Assembly: GCA_964246985.1 (NCBI GenBank)
Contig: CAXTSE010000003.1
Location: 124,001-188,000, forward strand
Length of the DNA: 64,000 bases
Direction: 5' to 3'
Source: CAXTSE01 sp964246985
GTDB taxonomy: Bacteria; Actinomycetota; Actinomycetes; Actinomycetales; Microbacteriaceae
The position numbers and the translations under genes are program-made. The notes beneath the pieces are model-generated. The model made no database searches and was not told the DNA's origin. It was given only the letters and a program-made list of their open reading frames with translations. Below, piece by piece: positions 1-11,933 of the stretch. How positions within the stretch are numbered: the stretch's first letter is position 1; each line of letters begins with the position of its first letter.

Positions 1-2
1 TC

Positions 3-392
3 CCGCACATGCGCGAAGCGCGCTGGGGTCGGATCGTCTCGGTCACCAGCGTGACCGGACCGGTCATGGCATCTCGCGGGGACGTCTCATACGCCGCCGC
101 GAAGGCCGGGCTCGTGGGGCTCACCCGAGCGCTCGCGGTCGACGAGGCCCGCGCGGGCATCACGGCGAACGCGGTCGCGCCCGGATGGATCGCGACGGGC
201 TCGCAGCTCGAATCGGAAGAACTCGAGGGCACGCTGGTCCCCGTTGGTCGTAGCGGCACACCCGAGGAGGTCGCCTCCACGATCGCATGGCTGGCGTCGC
301 CAGGAGCGTCCTACGTCACGGGTCAGGTGATCGTGGTCGACGGAGGCAACAGCGTCGCCGAAGAGCGCTCGCCCGCCCCCGGAGTGGGTTGA
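3..392 (+). CDS. SDR family oxidoreductase, 5' truncated by window edge
   Basis: This is the C-terminal half of a classical short-chain dehydrogenase/reductase, most like FabG-type 3-oxoacyl reductases; the Rossmann glycine motif lies before the window. Visible family marks are the serine strand 'IVSVTSVTG', the catalytic Tyr-x-x-x-Lys in 'YAAAKAG', 'NAVAPGW', and the closing 'YVTGQVIVVDGG'. The substrate cannot be told from this half. The frame is open from the first bases of the window, so the ATG at 9 is internal. It faces the leftward genes that follow. Confidence 0.9.
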   Translation, partial: PHMREARWGRIVSVTSVTGPVMASRGDVSYAAAKAGLVGLTRALAVDEARAGITANAVAPGWIATGSQLESEELEGTLVPVGRSGTPEEVASTIAWLASPGASYVTGQVIVVDGGNSVAEERSPAPGVG

Positions 393-431
393 GTAGCACC
401 AAAGGCGCGTATCGAAACCCCGCCAGCCGGC

Positions 432-734
432 CTACCCCTGCTTCGTCCCCGAAACCTTCATCCCCGGCAGCGGCCCGCCAACGATCTTTCCCTTCATGGA
501 ATCCCCGCGCACGGCCACCACAGCCGTAGCGTCCACAGCCACCGGCGACGTCAACTTGATCGGCAGCGACAGCTGATCCCCCTCGAGCGTCCCCTCGCTC
601 AGCGTGATGACGTGATCCCCGGTGCGCCCCGATCCGGTCACCTTCGTCCCGTCGACCTTGAGGTCGAGCACGCCCTCCCCCTTGCCGAACAGGGTCGAGA
701 TGGTGATGTTCCAGGTACCCGCGACGTCGCTCAT
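432..734 (-). CDS. Small hypothetical beta-rich protein
   Basis: 100 residues starting MSDVAGTWNITI. Alternating hydrophobic and polar residues and regular glycines ('GEGVLDLKVDGTKVTGSGR') suggest a small beta-barrel or sandwich, like the short domain found in some actinobacterial hypothetical proteins. There is no signal peptide or membrane segment. It lies in the same orientation as the two leftward genes upstream. The function is not recognised. Confidence 0.7.
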   Translation of the reverse strand: MSDVAGTWNITISTLFGKGEGVLDLKVDGTKVTGSGRTGDHVITLSEGTLEGDQLSLPIKLTSPVAVDATAVVAVRGDSMKGKIVGGPLPGMKVSGTKQG

Positions 735-778
735 GCGCCGAGCCTAGGTCGCCCACCTGGTGATTGAGCCTGTCGATA

Positions 779-1144
779 TCACCCCGCGGGAACGCTCGTC
801 CCCTGATGAAACGAGATTCGGGCCCGCCCATCCCGCACCCGCCATACCGACGACCGACGGCTGTCCCGACCGTCGAACACAAGCCGATACATCAGAAGCA
901 CGACGCCCTCCCCAAGCTCGACGGCCGCCCGCTCGCTAATGACGTACTGGCCTGCGTCACCCGCCTCCGCATCCGCCGGCTCGACGAGCATCGCAACGAT
1001 CCCATCCCGATCCCACAGTCGCCCCGACTGCCCGATCTCGCGGAACTCCGGATCCAGTAGCCCCTCGACCGTCGCCGGGTCGTGCCGCGTCTCGGGCGCG
1101 AGCAGCGCCTCCTCGCCCGCCCACGCGAGCTCGACGTCGCTCAC
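779..1144 (-). CDS. NTF2-like / DUF4440 family protein
   Basis: 121 residues from a GTG start. The pattern 'ALLAPETRHDPATVEGLLDPEFREIGQSGRLWDRDGIVAML' followed by 'SVWRVRDGRARISFHQGT' is typical of DUF4440 proteins of the NTF2-like superfamily, which form a cone-shaped ligand pocket. No catalytic residues can be assigned. The start overlaps the end of the upstream PPOX gene by 4 bp, so the two are probably co-transcribed leftward. Confidence 0.75.
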   Translation of the reverse strand: MSDVELAWAGEEALLAPETRHDPATVEGLLDPEFREIGQSGRLWDRDGIVAMLVEPADAEAGDAGQYVISERAAVELGEGVVLLMYRLVFDGRDSRRSSVWRVRDGRARISFHQGTSVPAG

Positions 1145-1545
1145 TTCGGCACCATGTCCGACGAGCCCATCACCTTGCGCACCTCGATGTGGATCGCCAC
1201 CCGCTCCGGGTTCTCGCGCGGCTGGCGGTAGCGCCCGGCATACAGCTCGACGGCCTCGGCGACCGTCTCAGGATCGTCGTGCACCGTCCCGACGCCGACG
1301 AACGTCATCCACGTCGCCCGCTCGAACTGACTTAGCGTCGCGTGCCCCCGCTCACGGATGTTCCGCACCTTCACTGACGACCCGCTCGCGATGACGCGCG
1401 CAACCCCGTCGACAAGCGTGAATCCCACAGGGACGACGTGGAGCGTCCCGTCTTTGGCCAGCGTCGAGAGGGTGGCGATGTGGTAGTCGGTGACGAACTT
1501 CTGGGCTGCGTCGGTCAGGGTGATCACCCGGCAAGTCTCGCTCAC
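1141..1545 (-). CDS. PPOX-class flavin- or F420-dependent oxidoreductase
   Basis: 134 residues with the split beta-barrel signature of the pyridoxamine 5'-phosphate oxidase-like family: 'IATLSTLAKDGTLHVVPVGFTLVDG', then 'SSVKVRNIRERGHATLSQ', then 'ERVAIHIEVRKVMG'. Actinobacterial members use F420 or FMN to reduce diverse substrates; the cofactor cannot be decided here. The GTG at 1545 is used, but an internal GTG that starts at ITLTDAAQ is also possible. It is translationally coupled to the downstream DUF4440 gene. Confidence 0.85.
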   Translation of the reverse strand: MSETCRVITLTDAAQKFVTDYHIATLSTLAKDGTLHVVPVGFTLVDGVARVIASGSSVKVRNIRERGHATLSQFERATWMTFVGVGTVHDDPETVAEAVELYAGRYRQPRENPERVAIHIEVRKVMGSSDMVPK

Positions 1546-1644
1546 GGGACTGTGTCAGCCCTGCCAGCCAGCGTCGCGGATCGCCCTCCTGCTCGGTGCG
1601 CTGAGGCCTGGCCTGACGCAAGTGCGGACGGCCATACTGATCGC

Positions 1645-2097
1645 ATGGCGACCCGCACCTTCGAGCTGACCGCCGAGGTCGACACCGACCCCGAGGCGAC
1701 GATCGACTTCCTCAGCGACCTCACCGCCCACCGCGGCCTTCACCCCTACCTCGTGAGCGCTCTCATGACCGCCTCCGGTCAGGATGCCGACGGCCCCTGG
1801 TCGGACTGGCGCGTCACGGAGCGCCCGGCCCTCGGCCCCATCCGCTACTCGATCCGCTTCCCCGTTCGGATGCGCCGCCTCTCCCCCACATCGATGTCGG
1901 GAGACGTGGTCGCGGCACCGGGGTGCACGTTGCTGACGACGACGACTGCGACGAGGCACGGCGAGCGGACGACGGTGCGGGAGTCGACCGTCGTGAGGGC
2001 CCCCGCGCTGCTCGTCGGCTACGTGGCGAAGCACGCGCGTCTCGCACACGAGCAGACGTACTCGTTGCTGCCGGGTGAGCTCGCTCGCTCCGCCTGA
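1645..2097 (+). CDS. SRPBCC / START-like family protein
   Basis: 150 residues. The opening 'TFELTAEVDTDPEATIDFLSDLTAHRGLHPYL' and closing 'AKHARLAHEQTYSLLPGEL' fit the polyketide cyclase/SRPBCC fold that binds hydrophobic ligands. The ATG at 1645 is preferred because the longer in-frame extension reads as antisense to the PPOX gene. It is divergent from that gene, with about 100 bp between them that must hold both promoters. Confidence 0.8.
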   Translation: MATRTFELTAEVDTDPEATIDFLSDLTAHRGLHPYLVSALMTASGQDADGPWSDWRVTERPALGPIRYSIRFPVRMRRLSPTSMSGDVVAAPGCTLLTTTTATRHGERTTVRESTVVRAPALLVGYVAKHARLAHEQTYSLLPGELARSA

Positions 2098-2383
2098 AGA
2101 CGACGCGGCAACGCCCTATTCGAGAGGTGCCCGGCAAACGCCGATTATCCTCATCGCCTGTAACTGCCAACCACGGATGCTGTCGGCGTCCCGCTAATGG
2201 TCGCCTGGAATGGGGTATGCACGACGCGGCGCCATTCGAGAGAGCAGAGCTCCACCCACAAATCGCGCTCGGCGGCTCCGTCATCATGGACATCACGTCG
2301 AGTGGGATTGCCACTGCCGCGGCGGGCGCTCGAGGCAGTCAGCCTCATAACGGCATGGCGCGCCGTGCGCCACCCCCCGTGGT
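2098..2383. other. Intergenic region, no feature seen
   Basis: About 286 bp between two convergent genes. Short open frames occur on both strands but have poor composition and no ribosome-binding sites. No convincing hairpin or repeat was found. Confidence 0.5.
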
Positions 2384-3175
2384 TCAGTAGCCAGCCGACC
2401 GCAGCGCCCACGCGATGAAAGTGCTGCTCGCCCACCAAGCAAACCCGATTGAAGCCAAGGCAAGACCCAGGATCAACAGGTTGCGAAGCCTGCCTACCCC
2501 GCGATCGATGAGACGGAATGCGCGCAGCAGATCAGCGTCCTCGCCGACCTCGGAGGTTCGATGGCTCCACAGTGTTGAGTCGCTCAGCACCTCGGCAGCT
2601 CGTGCAACCTCTGACTCGTCTAGGCGAACTTGTCGTCGCAGGAGCCTCGGCACGACATCCTTGACCGCGACAACTCCGATGTTGCGGTCGCGCCAATGTG
2701 GCGCTCCCTTCACCTTCAGGGTCTCGGCGCCGCTGATAGCGATGATCGGCAAGACGGGGGCCGACACCCCGTGGCGAGTGAGCAACCTGACGAACCTGTC
2801 GTTCTCGTCCGCCGCCTTGGCAAGGTAGTCGCGTTCCCACTCGTTGTTCCGAAACTCGCTGCCGTTCACCCGCACTTCGCCATCGACCAGCCGCTTGGTA
2901 TTGATCGGAAAGACTCCGGGCGGGCCAACAGCTATGTGGTCGATGTCGCCTCGATCACCAACGAGAACAGAGTGGAGCACGGTCCACTCTGGGCCGAGCT
3001 TGGCCAACTCACGCGCCATGAACAGTTCGCCACGGGTGCCGCGCAGCCAGTTCATGGCCGCTGGCCGCACCCACACCAAGCCCAAAGGTAATTCGACGAT
3101 CTCCTTGGTTCCGCGAAAAGAGATGAACTTCTCCATCGCTGCGCGCGCAGGTGCGCGTCCCCTCAGATCGGTCAT
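2384..3175 (-). CDS. NERD-domain (nuclease-related) membrane protein
   Basis: 263 residues. 'GTRGELFMARELAKLGPEW', 'GDRGDIDHIAVGPPGVFPINTK' and the following strand match the NERD domain, a PD-(D/E)xK-like fold; the candidate active residues are Glu in 'RGE', Asp in 'DIDH' and Lys in 'INTK'. The C-terminus ends in a hydrophobic segment ('LLILGLALASIGFAWW'), so the protein is probably membrane-tethered. NERD proteins are thought to act on nucleic acid, but no substrate is known here. It stands alone, next to the island border. Confidence 0.85.
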   Translation of the reverse strand: MTDLRGRAPARAAMEKFISFRGTKEIVELPLGLVWVRPAAMNWLRGTRGELFMARELAKLGPEWTVLHSVLVGDRGDIDHIAVGPPGVFPINTKRLVDGEVRVNGSEFRNNEWERDYLAKAADENDRFVRLLTRHGVSAPVLPIIAISGAETLKVKGAPHWRDRNIGVVAVKDVVPRLLRRQVRLDESEVARAAEVLSDSTLWSHRTSEVGEDADLLRAFRLIDRGVGRLRNLLILGLALASIGFAWWASSTFIAWALRSAGY

Positions 3176-3413
3176 GACGTGCCCCCCGTCGTGCGTCTGA
3201 GGCTAGTGAGGGTATGGCTCGTCGACCCAGTCCCCGATCAGGGGACCTGCACGCGGGGCTAGCGCCCACCTATCGCAGTGTTGATCGAAACCAGGGTCTC
3301 CATGCAGATCGTACGAAGGCCCGCAGGGATCGGGTTCGTTGAGTCCGGGTAGGTCGCGTCAGCGCTGTTGATGCGAAGCGGCTTGAGACCGCCCCCGCGA
3401 GCGTCTGGCACCC

Positions 3414-3572
3414 TTCCAACGCATCCGCCGCATCGAGTTCATGGACCTGCCCAAGACCATCTCAGGCAAGATCCGCCGGGTCGAGCTGCGTGAGCGCGAG
3501 GAGGCCGTCGCAGCAGGGGATGTCGTGGCTGTCGAGTGGCGCGACGACCATTTCCACGGGTTGAAGAGCTAA
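3414..3572 (+). pseudogene. Remnant of acyl-CoA/acetyl-CoA synthetase C-terminus
   Basis: Reading from 3414, about 50 codons translate to a protein tail containing 'IEFMDLPKTISGKIRRVELR', the A10 motif with the catalytic lysine of ANL adenylate-forming enzymes, then a normal C-terminus and TAA at 3570-3572. Nothing upstream in frame resembles the rest of the enzyme. It is therefore a 3' fragment left when the gene was cut, and it sits 17 bp from the first island gene. Confidence 0.85.
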
Positions 3573-3588
3573 CTGCTAGCGCGCGTCC

Positions 3589-6015
3589 CTAGAGCAGCAA
3601 GTCCGCCAGGTCGTCTGGCGGAAGCTCTTGCGACGGGTCGGCCTTGCCGTTCACGATCTTTAGGCCCTCTGCGCGCAGCACCTCCGTGGGGTAGCGAGTG
3701 TCATCGGCATCGGACCAATGGAAGTTGGTCGCCACCGAACCATCACTCTTGAGCACCCGATGACCGTTGACGCACTGCGGGCAAGTCGTGATGTGTGAGC
3801 CGACTGGCTGGGCTGCGGTACCGATGACACTGGCGAGCGCGCCGTACGTCGTCCACCTACCCGTGGGCAGGGATTCCAGGATTGTGTGCAGCGGCTCCCA
3901 GTCAAACCGCTCGGCGACAGGTGCGTCCTCTCCCCGGTAGGCCTGGCGGACGTCCTGAAGGTTGCGACCGTCACTGAGACGCCAAAAGTGCCAACCGTTT
4001 GTTGCGTGCCCACGCAGCGCGAGGCCAGCGCCACTGGGAGATTCGTACGTCTTGCCATCGAGCTCGATCAAACCGTCTTCACGGATGCTGGCCTTCGTGT
4101 CCTGCCACGTGCCCGGGCGACCAGAGAGAACAGTCCCCGGCTCCAATAGTCCGGCTGCGACAAGGTCCTTCACGTCCACGTACGCAGACTCACGTTGCTG
4201 AGGATCGATGACTTGGCCGGTATGCCCGTTGGGCACCGGCCAGATGTCGAGCAGCGCCTCGATCAAGGAGCCGGTCCGGGTCTCAATCTGGTCTTCATCC
4301 CAGCCTTCTTCGCTCGTTGCAGCGAGGAGGCGGCTGTTGAGCAAGAGGGTGTCGTGCTCGGAGAACGCCCCACGCTTCTCGATCCACGGCCCGTTCGACA
4401 CTTTCGAGTTGAGCGACTTCGTCAGCAGGGTGAGGTTGCCTAGTCGGTGAACGTGGGCCGCCCGGCGCTGCTCCGCCTCGAGGCCGTCAACAGGCCAGTG
4501 CGTCTCCCACTTCTGGGGCAGCACGTGCTCGATTGGATATCCGCGGCGGGGAACCTGTGGTTGATTGGTTCCGCCCCGCATGCGATTCTCTGTCGCTTCC
4601 AGCAGCATCCGCAGTCGGCCCCTGCTGAATCGCCGGTACGCAGCCGATCCAACAAGTTCCCTTCGCACCTCTTCGTCGCCGGGCCAGTAGGTGCTCGAGA
4701 CGTCGAGGCGCGAGAGGTGCTCCCGGACTCGCTGCGAGAGTTCGCTGGCAGGTGTGTCGCGGTAGATGCGGACAACATCAGCAACAATGCGGCCCAGATC
4801 GGACGACGTCAAGCGAAGAAGTTGACGGCGAACCATCCAGCTCTCCGCTGCTTCGATCAGGTTGTCGATCTCCTCTTCGGGAAGGCCTCGACCCGGTGTG
4901 TGCAACCAAATGATCAACGGCTTGAGAAGTTCGACTCCCCCGGCCTGCATCCGATAGAACGCCATCTCACTTCGCGTGAGCTGCCGATCCGCGTCGCCGG
5001 CGTTGACAGTCCACGTCTCGTACTGCTCTGCCTGCTCCTTGATTCGAGGAAGCAGGTCGCCCATGGCCTGGTCGGTTTCGTGTTCGACGAAGCTCTTAAA
5101 TCGCACGAAGGTCGAGTTGGGGCTCACCTCCTCACCCGTGATTGCGGTCAGCCACTGATTGAGGAAGACAGCGCTTCGACTGACGTTGTAACGACCGACA
5201 CTGATCTCTGTCTCCCAGAAGGTCGTATCGAAGGGCCAGTCCTCGGTGTAGGCCCGTGCTGTGTCGATCTTTTCTAGGTCGAGGCGTTGGAAGACGAAGT
5301 TCTTGATGAGGTCAGTCGCAGTGAGCGGAGTGCCACGAGCATTCAGAGTTTCGAAGATCTCTTGCGAGTTCTCACTCACCGTCAGGTTGATGATGATGAT
5401 GTTCAGGCCGTACGTCAGCACATACACAAGCGTGTCCGCGCGAGCGTCGTAGTCTGCCGAATTGTTGTCACCGAGCCACTCCCTTGCGGCCAGCGCAAAG
5501 AACTCGTGGGCTCTCGTGATCAACGACTTCGAATACTTCAGGCTTGAGTAGTCGACTGGGGGTGCGGCGTTCATAACCTCGTCGAACGCGAGCCGGTCGC
5601 GATTGCTGTGGCGCAACTTCAGCCGGCTCTCGCCGCTCGCGGTGAACGTTGCCTGGTTGTGCGTGAGCGCCTCTAGTTGGTCGGCGAGGGCGTCACGCCC
5701 CGCGGTTTCCAGCACAAGACCCACGGCGTCCATCACCAGCTGCAGCGTCGTGATTCTCTGCTGGCCGTCGATGACGTTGCTGGCCTGCAGCCGACCATGC
5801 TGCCCTTCGCTCGCTTGAAGTACTACCGCACCGAGAAAGTGGCTGGCGTTGCTCGACGGATCCTTCAAGCGCAAGTCTGCGGTGCGCCGAACATCTTTCC
5901 AAAGGGGCGCCCACTGCTCTTCCTCGGCCCACACATAGGGGCGCTGGAACAGGGGAACGATGAGCTGTTGCGGGAGGTGGAACGCTTCAAGCGGCGTGTA
6001 CGGGTCGGCCTTCAC
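3589..6015 (-). CDS. GmrSD-type restriction protein fused to RAMA and alkyltransferase-like domains
   Basis: 808 residues from GTG. Residues 8-240 are a DUF262 (GmrS-like) domain with the nucleotide-handling DGQQR motif at 83-87 and 'FETLNARGTPLTATDLIKNF' at 221-240. Residues about 400-590 are DUF1524 (GmrD-like) with a His-Val-Leu-Pro motif (497-500) and 'HRLGNLTLLTKSLN' at 523-536, the HNH-type nuclease region. Residues 610-695 look like RAMA, a domain tied to modified-DNA recognition. Residues 704-800 match the DNA-binding part of O6-alkylguanine transferases. The PCHR active motif is replaced by NGHR (750-753), so alkyl transfer is not expected. The family includes type IV enzymes that cut modified DNA, so the two added domains probably read base modification. 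It is monocistronic and points leftward to the island border. Confidence 0.88.
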   Translation of the reverse strand: MKADPYTPLEAFHLPQQLIVPLFQRPYVWAEEEQWAPLWKDVRRTADLRLKDPSSNASHFLGAVVLQASEGQHGRLQASNVIDGQQRITTLQLVMDAVGLVLETAGRDALADQLEALTHNQATFTASGESRLKLRHSNRDRLAFDEVMNAAPPVDYSSLKYSKSLITRAHEFFALAAREWLGDNNSADYDARADTLVYVLTYGLNIIIINLTVSENSQEIFETLNARGTPLTATDLIKNFVFQRLDLEKIDTARAYTEDWPFDTTFWETEISVGRYNVSRSAVFLNQWLTAITGEEVSPNSTFVRFKSFVEHETDQAMGDLLPRIKEQAEQYETWTVNAGDADRQLTRSEMAFYRMQAGGVELLKPLIIWLHTPGRGLPEEEIDNLIEAAESWMVRRQLLRLTSSDLGRIVADVVRIYRDTPASELSQRVREHLSRLDVSSTYWPGDEEVRRELVGSAAYRRFSRGRLRMLLEATENRMRGGTNQPQVPRRGYPIEHVLPQKWETHWPVDGLEAEQRRAAHVHRLGNLTLLTKSLNSKVSNGPWIEKRGAFSEHDTLLLNSRLLAATSEEGWDEDQIETRTGSLIEALLDIWPVPNGHTGQVIDPQQRESAYVDVKDLVAAGLLEPGTVLSGRPGTWQDTKASIREDGLIELDGKTYESPSGAGLALRGHATNGWHFWRLSDGRNLQDVRQAYRGEDAPVAERFDWEPLHTILESLPTGRWTTYGALASVIGTAAQPVGSHITTCPQCVNGHRVLKSDGSVATNFHWSDADDTRYPTEVLRAEGLKIVNGKADPSQELPPDDLADLLL

Positions 6016-6288
6016 GGGGCGAGACTATCCGCTCTCGGCAAGCTGGTGCGGCGTCGCAGGACGCCGACGGCTACATCACCTGCATCGGGCCGCACCGATT
6101 ACGTCTTCAAGGCATCCGGCTTCAAGATCAACCAATTCGAACTCGAGAGCCGCTGATCGAGCACCCCGCGGTCATGGACCATTATCGCGACTACACGATC
6201 CTTGATAAGCCCTTCGACCGATGCGCAGATCGCTCGGTGACCAAGCGCATACAGGTCATTCGTGACTGGACTTCCCCGAAGCGGGGGC

Positions 6289-6585
6289 TCAGAGTCCCGC
6301 GGCAACGCGCAGTGGAAGCACTTCGTCGTAGAGCTCCCCACAGTTGATACGGCCGAGGATTGCACCGCCATTGCCCGCCGTCCAGTTCCGCAAGAGACCG
6401 CCGGGCACGCCACTCCTAACGTAGAAGCTGATGCGCTTCTCCGAACCCCAGGCGCCGCTCAGTTCGTTGGGCTCGTTGGAAAACTTGATGTCGGGAGAGT
6501 TAGTGAGGAAATCAAACGCTTCCTGCTTCTCTGCTTCGCTCAGAAAAGTGACCTGGTCATCCTTGCCGTACACGAGTTTCGTCAT
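6289..6585 (-). CDS. Hypothetical protein, 98 aa
   Basis: The ATG at 6585 is chosen because GGGAGG lies 5 bases upstream. The protein begins MTKLVYGKDDQ and contains 'FYVRSGVPGGLLRNW'. It is soluble and of no recognised family. It runs leftward about 270 bp upstream of the GmrSD gene and diverges from the restriction-modification block. Confidence 0.6.
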   Translation of the reverse strand: MTKLVYGKDDQVTFLSEAEKQEAFDFLTNSPDIKFSNEPNELSGAWGSEKRISFYVRSGVPGGLLRNWTAGNGGAILGRINCGELYDEVLPLRVAAGL

Positions 6586-6752
6586 CCAAACCTCCCGGGG
6601 CTGATTCGGTGGTGCTCGACCAAACGATATTTGATCGCTACTCAGGATCATACGGCGAAGGCGCCCACCTCCGTAAGGCATCTGCGCGGAGGTGCCGGTC
6701 TGTCGGTGACCTACGCCGGTATGGTGGGACGGCTTGCGGAGAGGAGCACAAA

Positions 6753-7391
6753 GTGACGGTGGGCAACGACTCCGCGCCGCTCGTCAAGTCGAAGCGACGC
6801 GTGGCAGACCATGGCGAGGTCTTCACGCCACAGTGGCTAGTCGACGAGATGCTCGATCTCGTTTCAGTCGAAATGGACCGGATCGACTCTCGTGTCCTCG
6901 AACCAGCGTGTGGATCTGGCAACTTCCTGCTCCCTCTACTGGATCGCAAGTTTGCGACGGTTGAACTCCGCTACGGCAAGAGCGACTTTGAGAAGCGGCA
7001 TCAAGCTCTGCTCGCCCTCATGTGCATCTACGGAATCGAGCTCCTGTCCGACAACGCTGCGGAATGTAGGGCAAATCTCGTCGAGCGCTTTTGCGACTAC
7101 GTGCGTCCCCAACCGGGCGATCCGTGGTTCGCTGCCGCCGAAAAGGTCGTCGCCGTCAACATCGTCAACGGAAACGCGCTCACAATGATGGGCGCGGATG
7201 GTTCACCGATCATCTTCCCGGAATGGGCCTACCTGGGGCGCGGACGCTTCCAGCGTCGCGATTTTTTATACGACACCCTTGCCGAGCGCGCATCGTTCCA
7301 AGGTTCTCTCTGGGATCACTTCGAAGAGCAGGACCGCTTCGTGCCAGCAAGGGAGTACCCCGCGATGACGGCTGGAGAGATCGCTTCATGA
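6753..7391 (+). CDS. DNA methyltransferase motif-I subunit or N-terminal fragment
   Basis: 212 residues from the GTG at 6753, which follows GAGGAG. 'GEVFTPQWLVDEMLDLV' and 'RVLEPACGSGNFLLPL' (48-63) are the N-terminal region and SAM-binding motif I of gamma-class N6-adenine methyltransferases. The catalytic NPPY motif is missing; the protein ends before it. Its stop overlaps the ATG of the next gene by 4 bp, and that gene has its own NPPY. It may be a partner subunit or a trimmed paralogue. Confidence 0.75.
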   Translation: MTVGNDSAPLVKSKRRVADHGEVFTPQWLVDEMLDLVSVEMDRIDSRVLEPACGSGNFLLPLLDRKFATVELRYGKSDFEKRHQALLALMCIYGIELLSDNAAECRANLVERFCDYVRPQPGDPWFAAAEKVVAVNIVNGNALTMMGADGSPIIFPEWAYLGRGRFQRRDFLYDTLAERASFQGSLWDHFEEQDRFVPAREYPAMTAGEIAS

Positions 7392-8948
7392 GGCAGGCTG
7401 CCGTTACGTTGCGCACACGGAATCCCGACGTCCTCTCTTGCATAGCCAACCTGTCGAACGATGAGGTGTTCACGCCTCCGGAATTCGCAAACCAAATGCT
7501 CGACACCCTAGAGGCCGCCTGGGCCGGGGAAAATGGGGGCGCAAGCATCTGGAGCGACCCCGACGTCACCTTCCTCGACCCGTTCACGAAGTCGGGGGTC
7601 TTCCTCCGTGAGATCACATCGCGGTTGACGGAAGGCCTCGCACTGCACATCCCCGATCTACGCGATCGGGTCGATCACATTCTGACCAAGCAGGTCTTCG
7701 GGATCGGCATCACCCAGCTGACCGCGATCCTCGCCCGACGCAGCGTCTACTGCTCTAAGTGGGCGAACGGTGTGCACTCGATCGCTCGCTCGTTCGACAC
7801 CGAAGACGGCAATATCTGGTTCGAGCGCACCGAGCACACGTGGGTCCGGGGAAGATGTGCGTACTGCGGCGCGAGCGAGGTCGAGTATTCTCGCGGGCCC
7901 GAACTCGAGTCGCATGCTTACGCGTTCATCCACACCACCAACATAAAGTCGCGTCTCGCGAAGCTGTTTGGAGCCGACATGCAGTTCGACGTCATCATCG
8001 GAAACCCGCCGTACCAAATCAGCGACGGGGGCGGGGCGGGGTCGAGCGCGATGCCCCTCTATCACCGCTTCATCGAGCAGGCGAAGCTGCTCGACCCGCG
8101 CTTCCTGACCATGATCGTCCCCTCGAAATGGTTTTCTGGAGGGAAGGGTCTTGATGAGTTCCGAGCCACGATGCTCGCGGACCGTCGGCTGCGCACCTTG
8201 GTGGACTACCCGAACTCCCGCGACGCGTTCGACGGAGTCGATGTGGCAGGCGGAGTCATGTACTTCCTCTGGAATCGCGATAGTCCGGGAACGTGCCGTG
8301 TAGAAACGAGGGCCGGCGGAAAGGTTTTCTCTGCCGAGCGAAACCTGGGCGAGTACGACGTGTTCGTGCGCGACAACCGGGTCCTCGACGTCATCAAGAA
8401 GATCAGTGAACATGGCGACGGCCCCTTTGGCGCGCTCGTTTCGGCGAGACGTCCGTTCGGTATCGATTCCGCGCACGACGGCGACGAGAAGGGTGACCTT
8501 TATCTTTACGCCAGCGGGAACGACGGACGCATCGACCGAAAAGACGTCCCGAAGGGCGCCGAACTTATCGACACGTGGAAGGTTCTGCTCTCCAAGACAT
8601 CCAGCGAGCACGCCGGACAGACAGACAAATCGGGCAGCAAGCGGGTGCTGTCGAGGATCGAGGTAATGCCACCAGGCACCGTCGCTACAGAGTCATATCT
8701 GATCGTCGGCCCCTTCGGGACCGAGAGGGAGGCGACCAATGCCGCGTCCTACCTCCGTACGAGATTCTTACGCTTCCTGGTTTCGGCGATCTTGCTAACG
8801 CAAAACATCACCCGTGGGTCCTTCGTATTCGTTCCGGTTCAGGATTTCACCAAGGACTGGACCGACGAGGCTCTTTACGCTCGCTACGAGCTCACCTCAA
8901 GCGAGATCGAACTTATCGAGTCGACCATCCGCGCGATGGACGGCACAG

Positions 8949-8956
<8 letters not shown>
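7388..8956 (+). CDS. Eco57I-type N6-adenine DNA methyltransferase
   Basis: 522 residues. 'DEVFTPPEFANQMLDTL' (25-41) and 'FLDPFTKSGVFLREI' (62-76) form a divergent SAM-binding motif I. Residues 201-209 hold DVIIGNPPY with the catalytic NPPY, and a Cys-x-x-Cys pair sits at 157-160. The C-terminal 300 residues would carry target recognition. The gene starts inside the end of the preceding methyltransferase half and ends 8 bp into the helicase gene, so the three form one operon. It should protect host DNA against the linked endonuclease. Confidence 0.88.
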
Positions 8957-11492
<2,536 letters not shown>

Positions 11493-11495
11493 GGA

Positions 11496-11933
11496 GTGCA
11501 CCGAAGCGAGGTGCTCCCGAACCCTCCTGGTGCTGCGAAAACGGCATTCCGGCTGCTAAGCCTGAAGGAACTCGCCGAGCTTCTCCGGGGGCCCATCCTA
11601 GAAGACAGCGCATCGCGGAGTAGTCAACGTCGCCTTAGTGCGACGGAAGTCGACCAGCTTGTCGCCGACTACCGTCTACATGGATCGATTTACACCCTCG
11701 CACGCATCTATAGAGTGCACCGCAATAGTGTCTCGCAACTCCTGAAGGCGCGTGGCGTCGATCTCAACAAGGGAATATCGCAAGCCGCGAATCAAGAGGC
11801 CGCTCGCATGTATGCGGATGGCAAGTCCAGCGCGGCAATCGGGAAGCACCTTGGCTTCGACAACCACACTGTCATATTTGCGCTGCGGGCAATGGGCGTG
11901 CCGATCCACGAGCCCGTCGCGTCAAGAAACTAG
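11496..11933 (+). CDS. Tandem helix-turn-helix DNA-binding protein
   Basis: 145 residues from GTG, 3 bp after the helicase stop. 'VDQLVADYRLHGSIYTLARIYRVHRNSVSQLLKARGV' is a homeodomain-like HTH of the type found beside serine recombinases, and 'AARMYADGKSSAAIGKHLGFDNHTVIFALRAMGV' is a second one. It may regulate the restriction block or be left over from a recombinase module. It converges with the next gene, with a 4-bp overlap. Confidence 0.75.
   Translation: MHRSEVLPNPPGAAKTAFRLLSLKELAELLRGPILEDSASRSSQRRLSATEVDQLVADYRLHGSIYTLARIYRVHRNSVSQLLKARGVDLNKGISQAANQEAARMYADGKSSAAIGKHLGFDNHTVIFALRAMGVPIHEPVASRN

Noticed and set aside
7658..8611. 317-codon minus-strand frame inside the Eco57I-type gene
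   Set aside because: The plus strand holds the NPPY methyltransferase in operon overlap; the antisense product has no domain.
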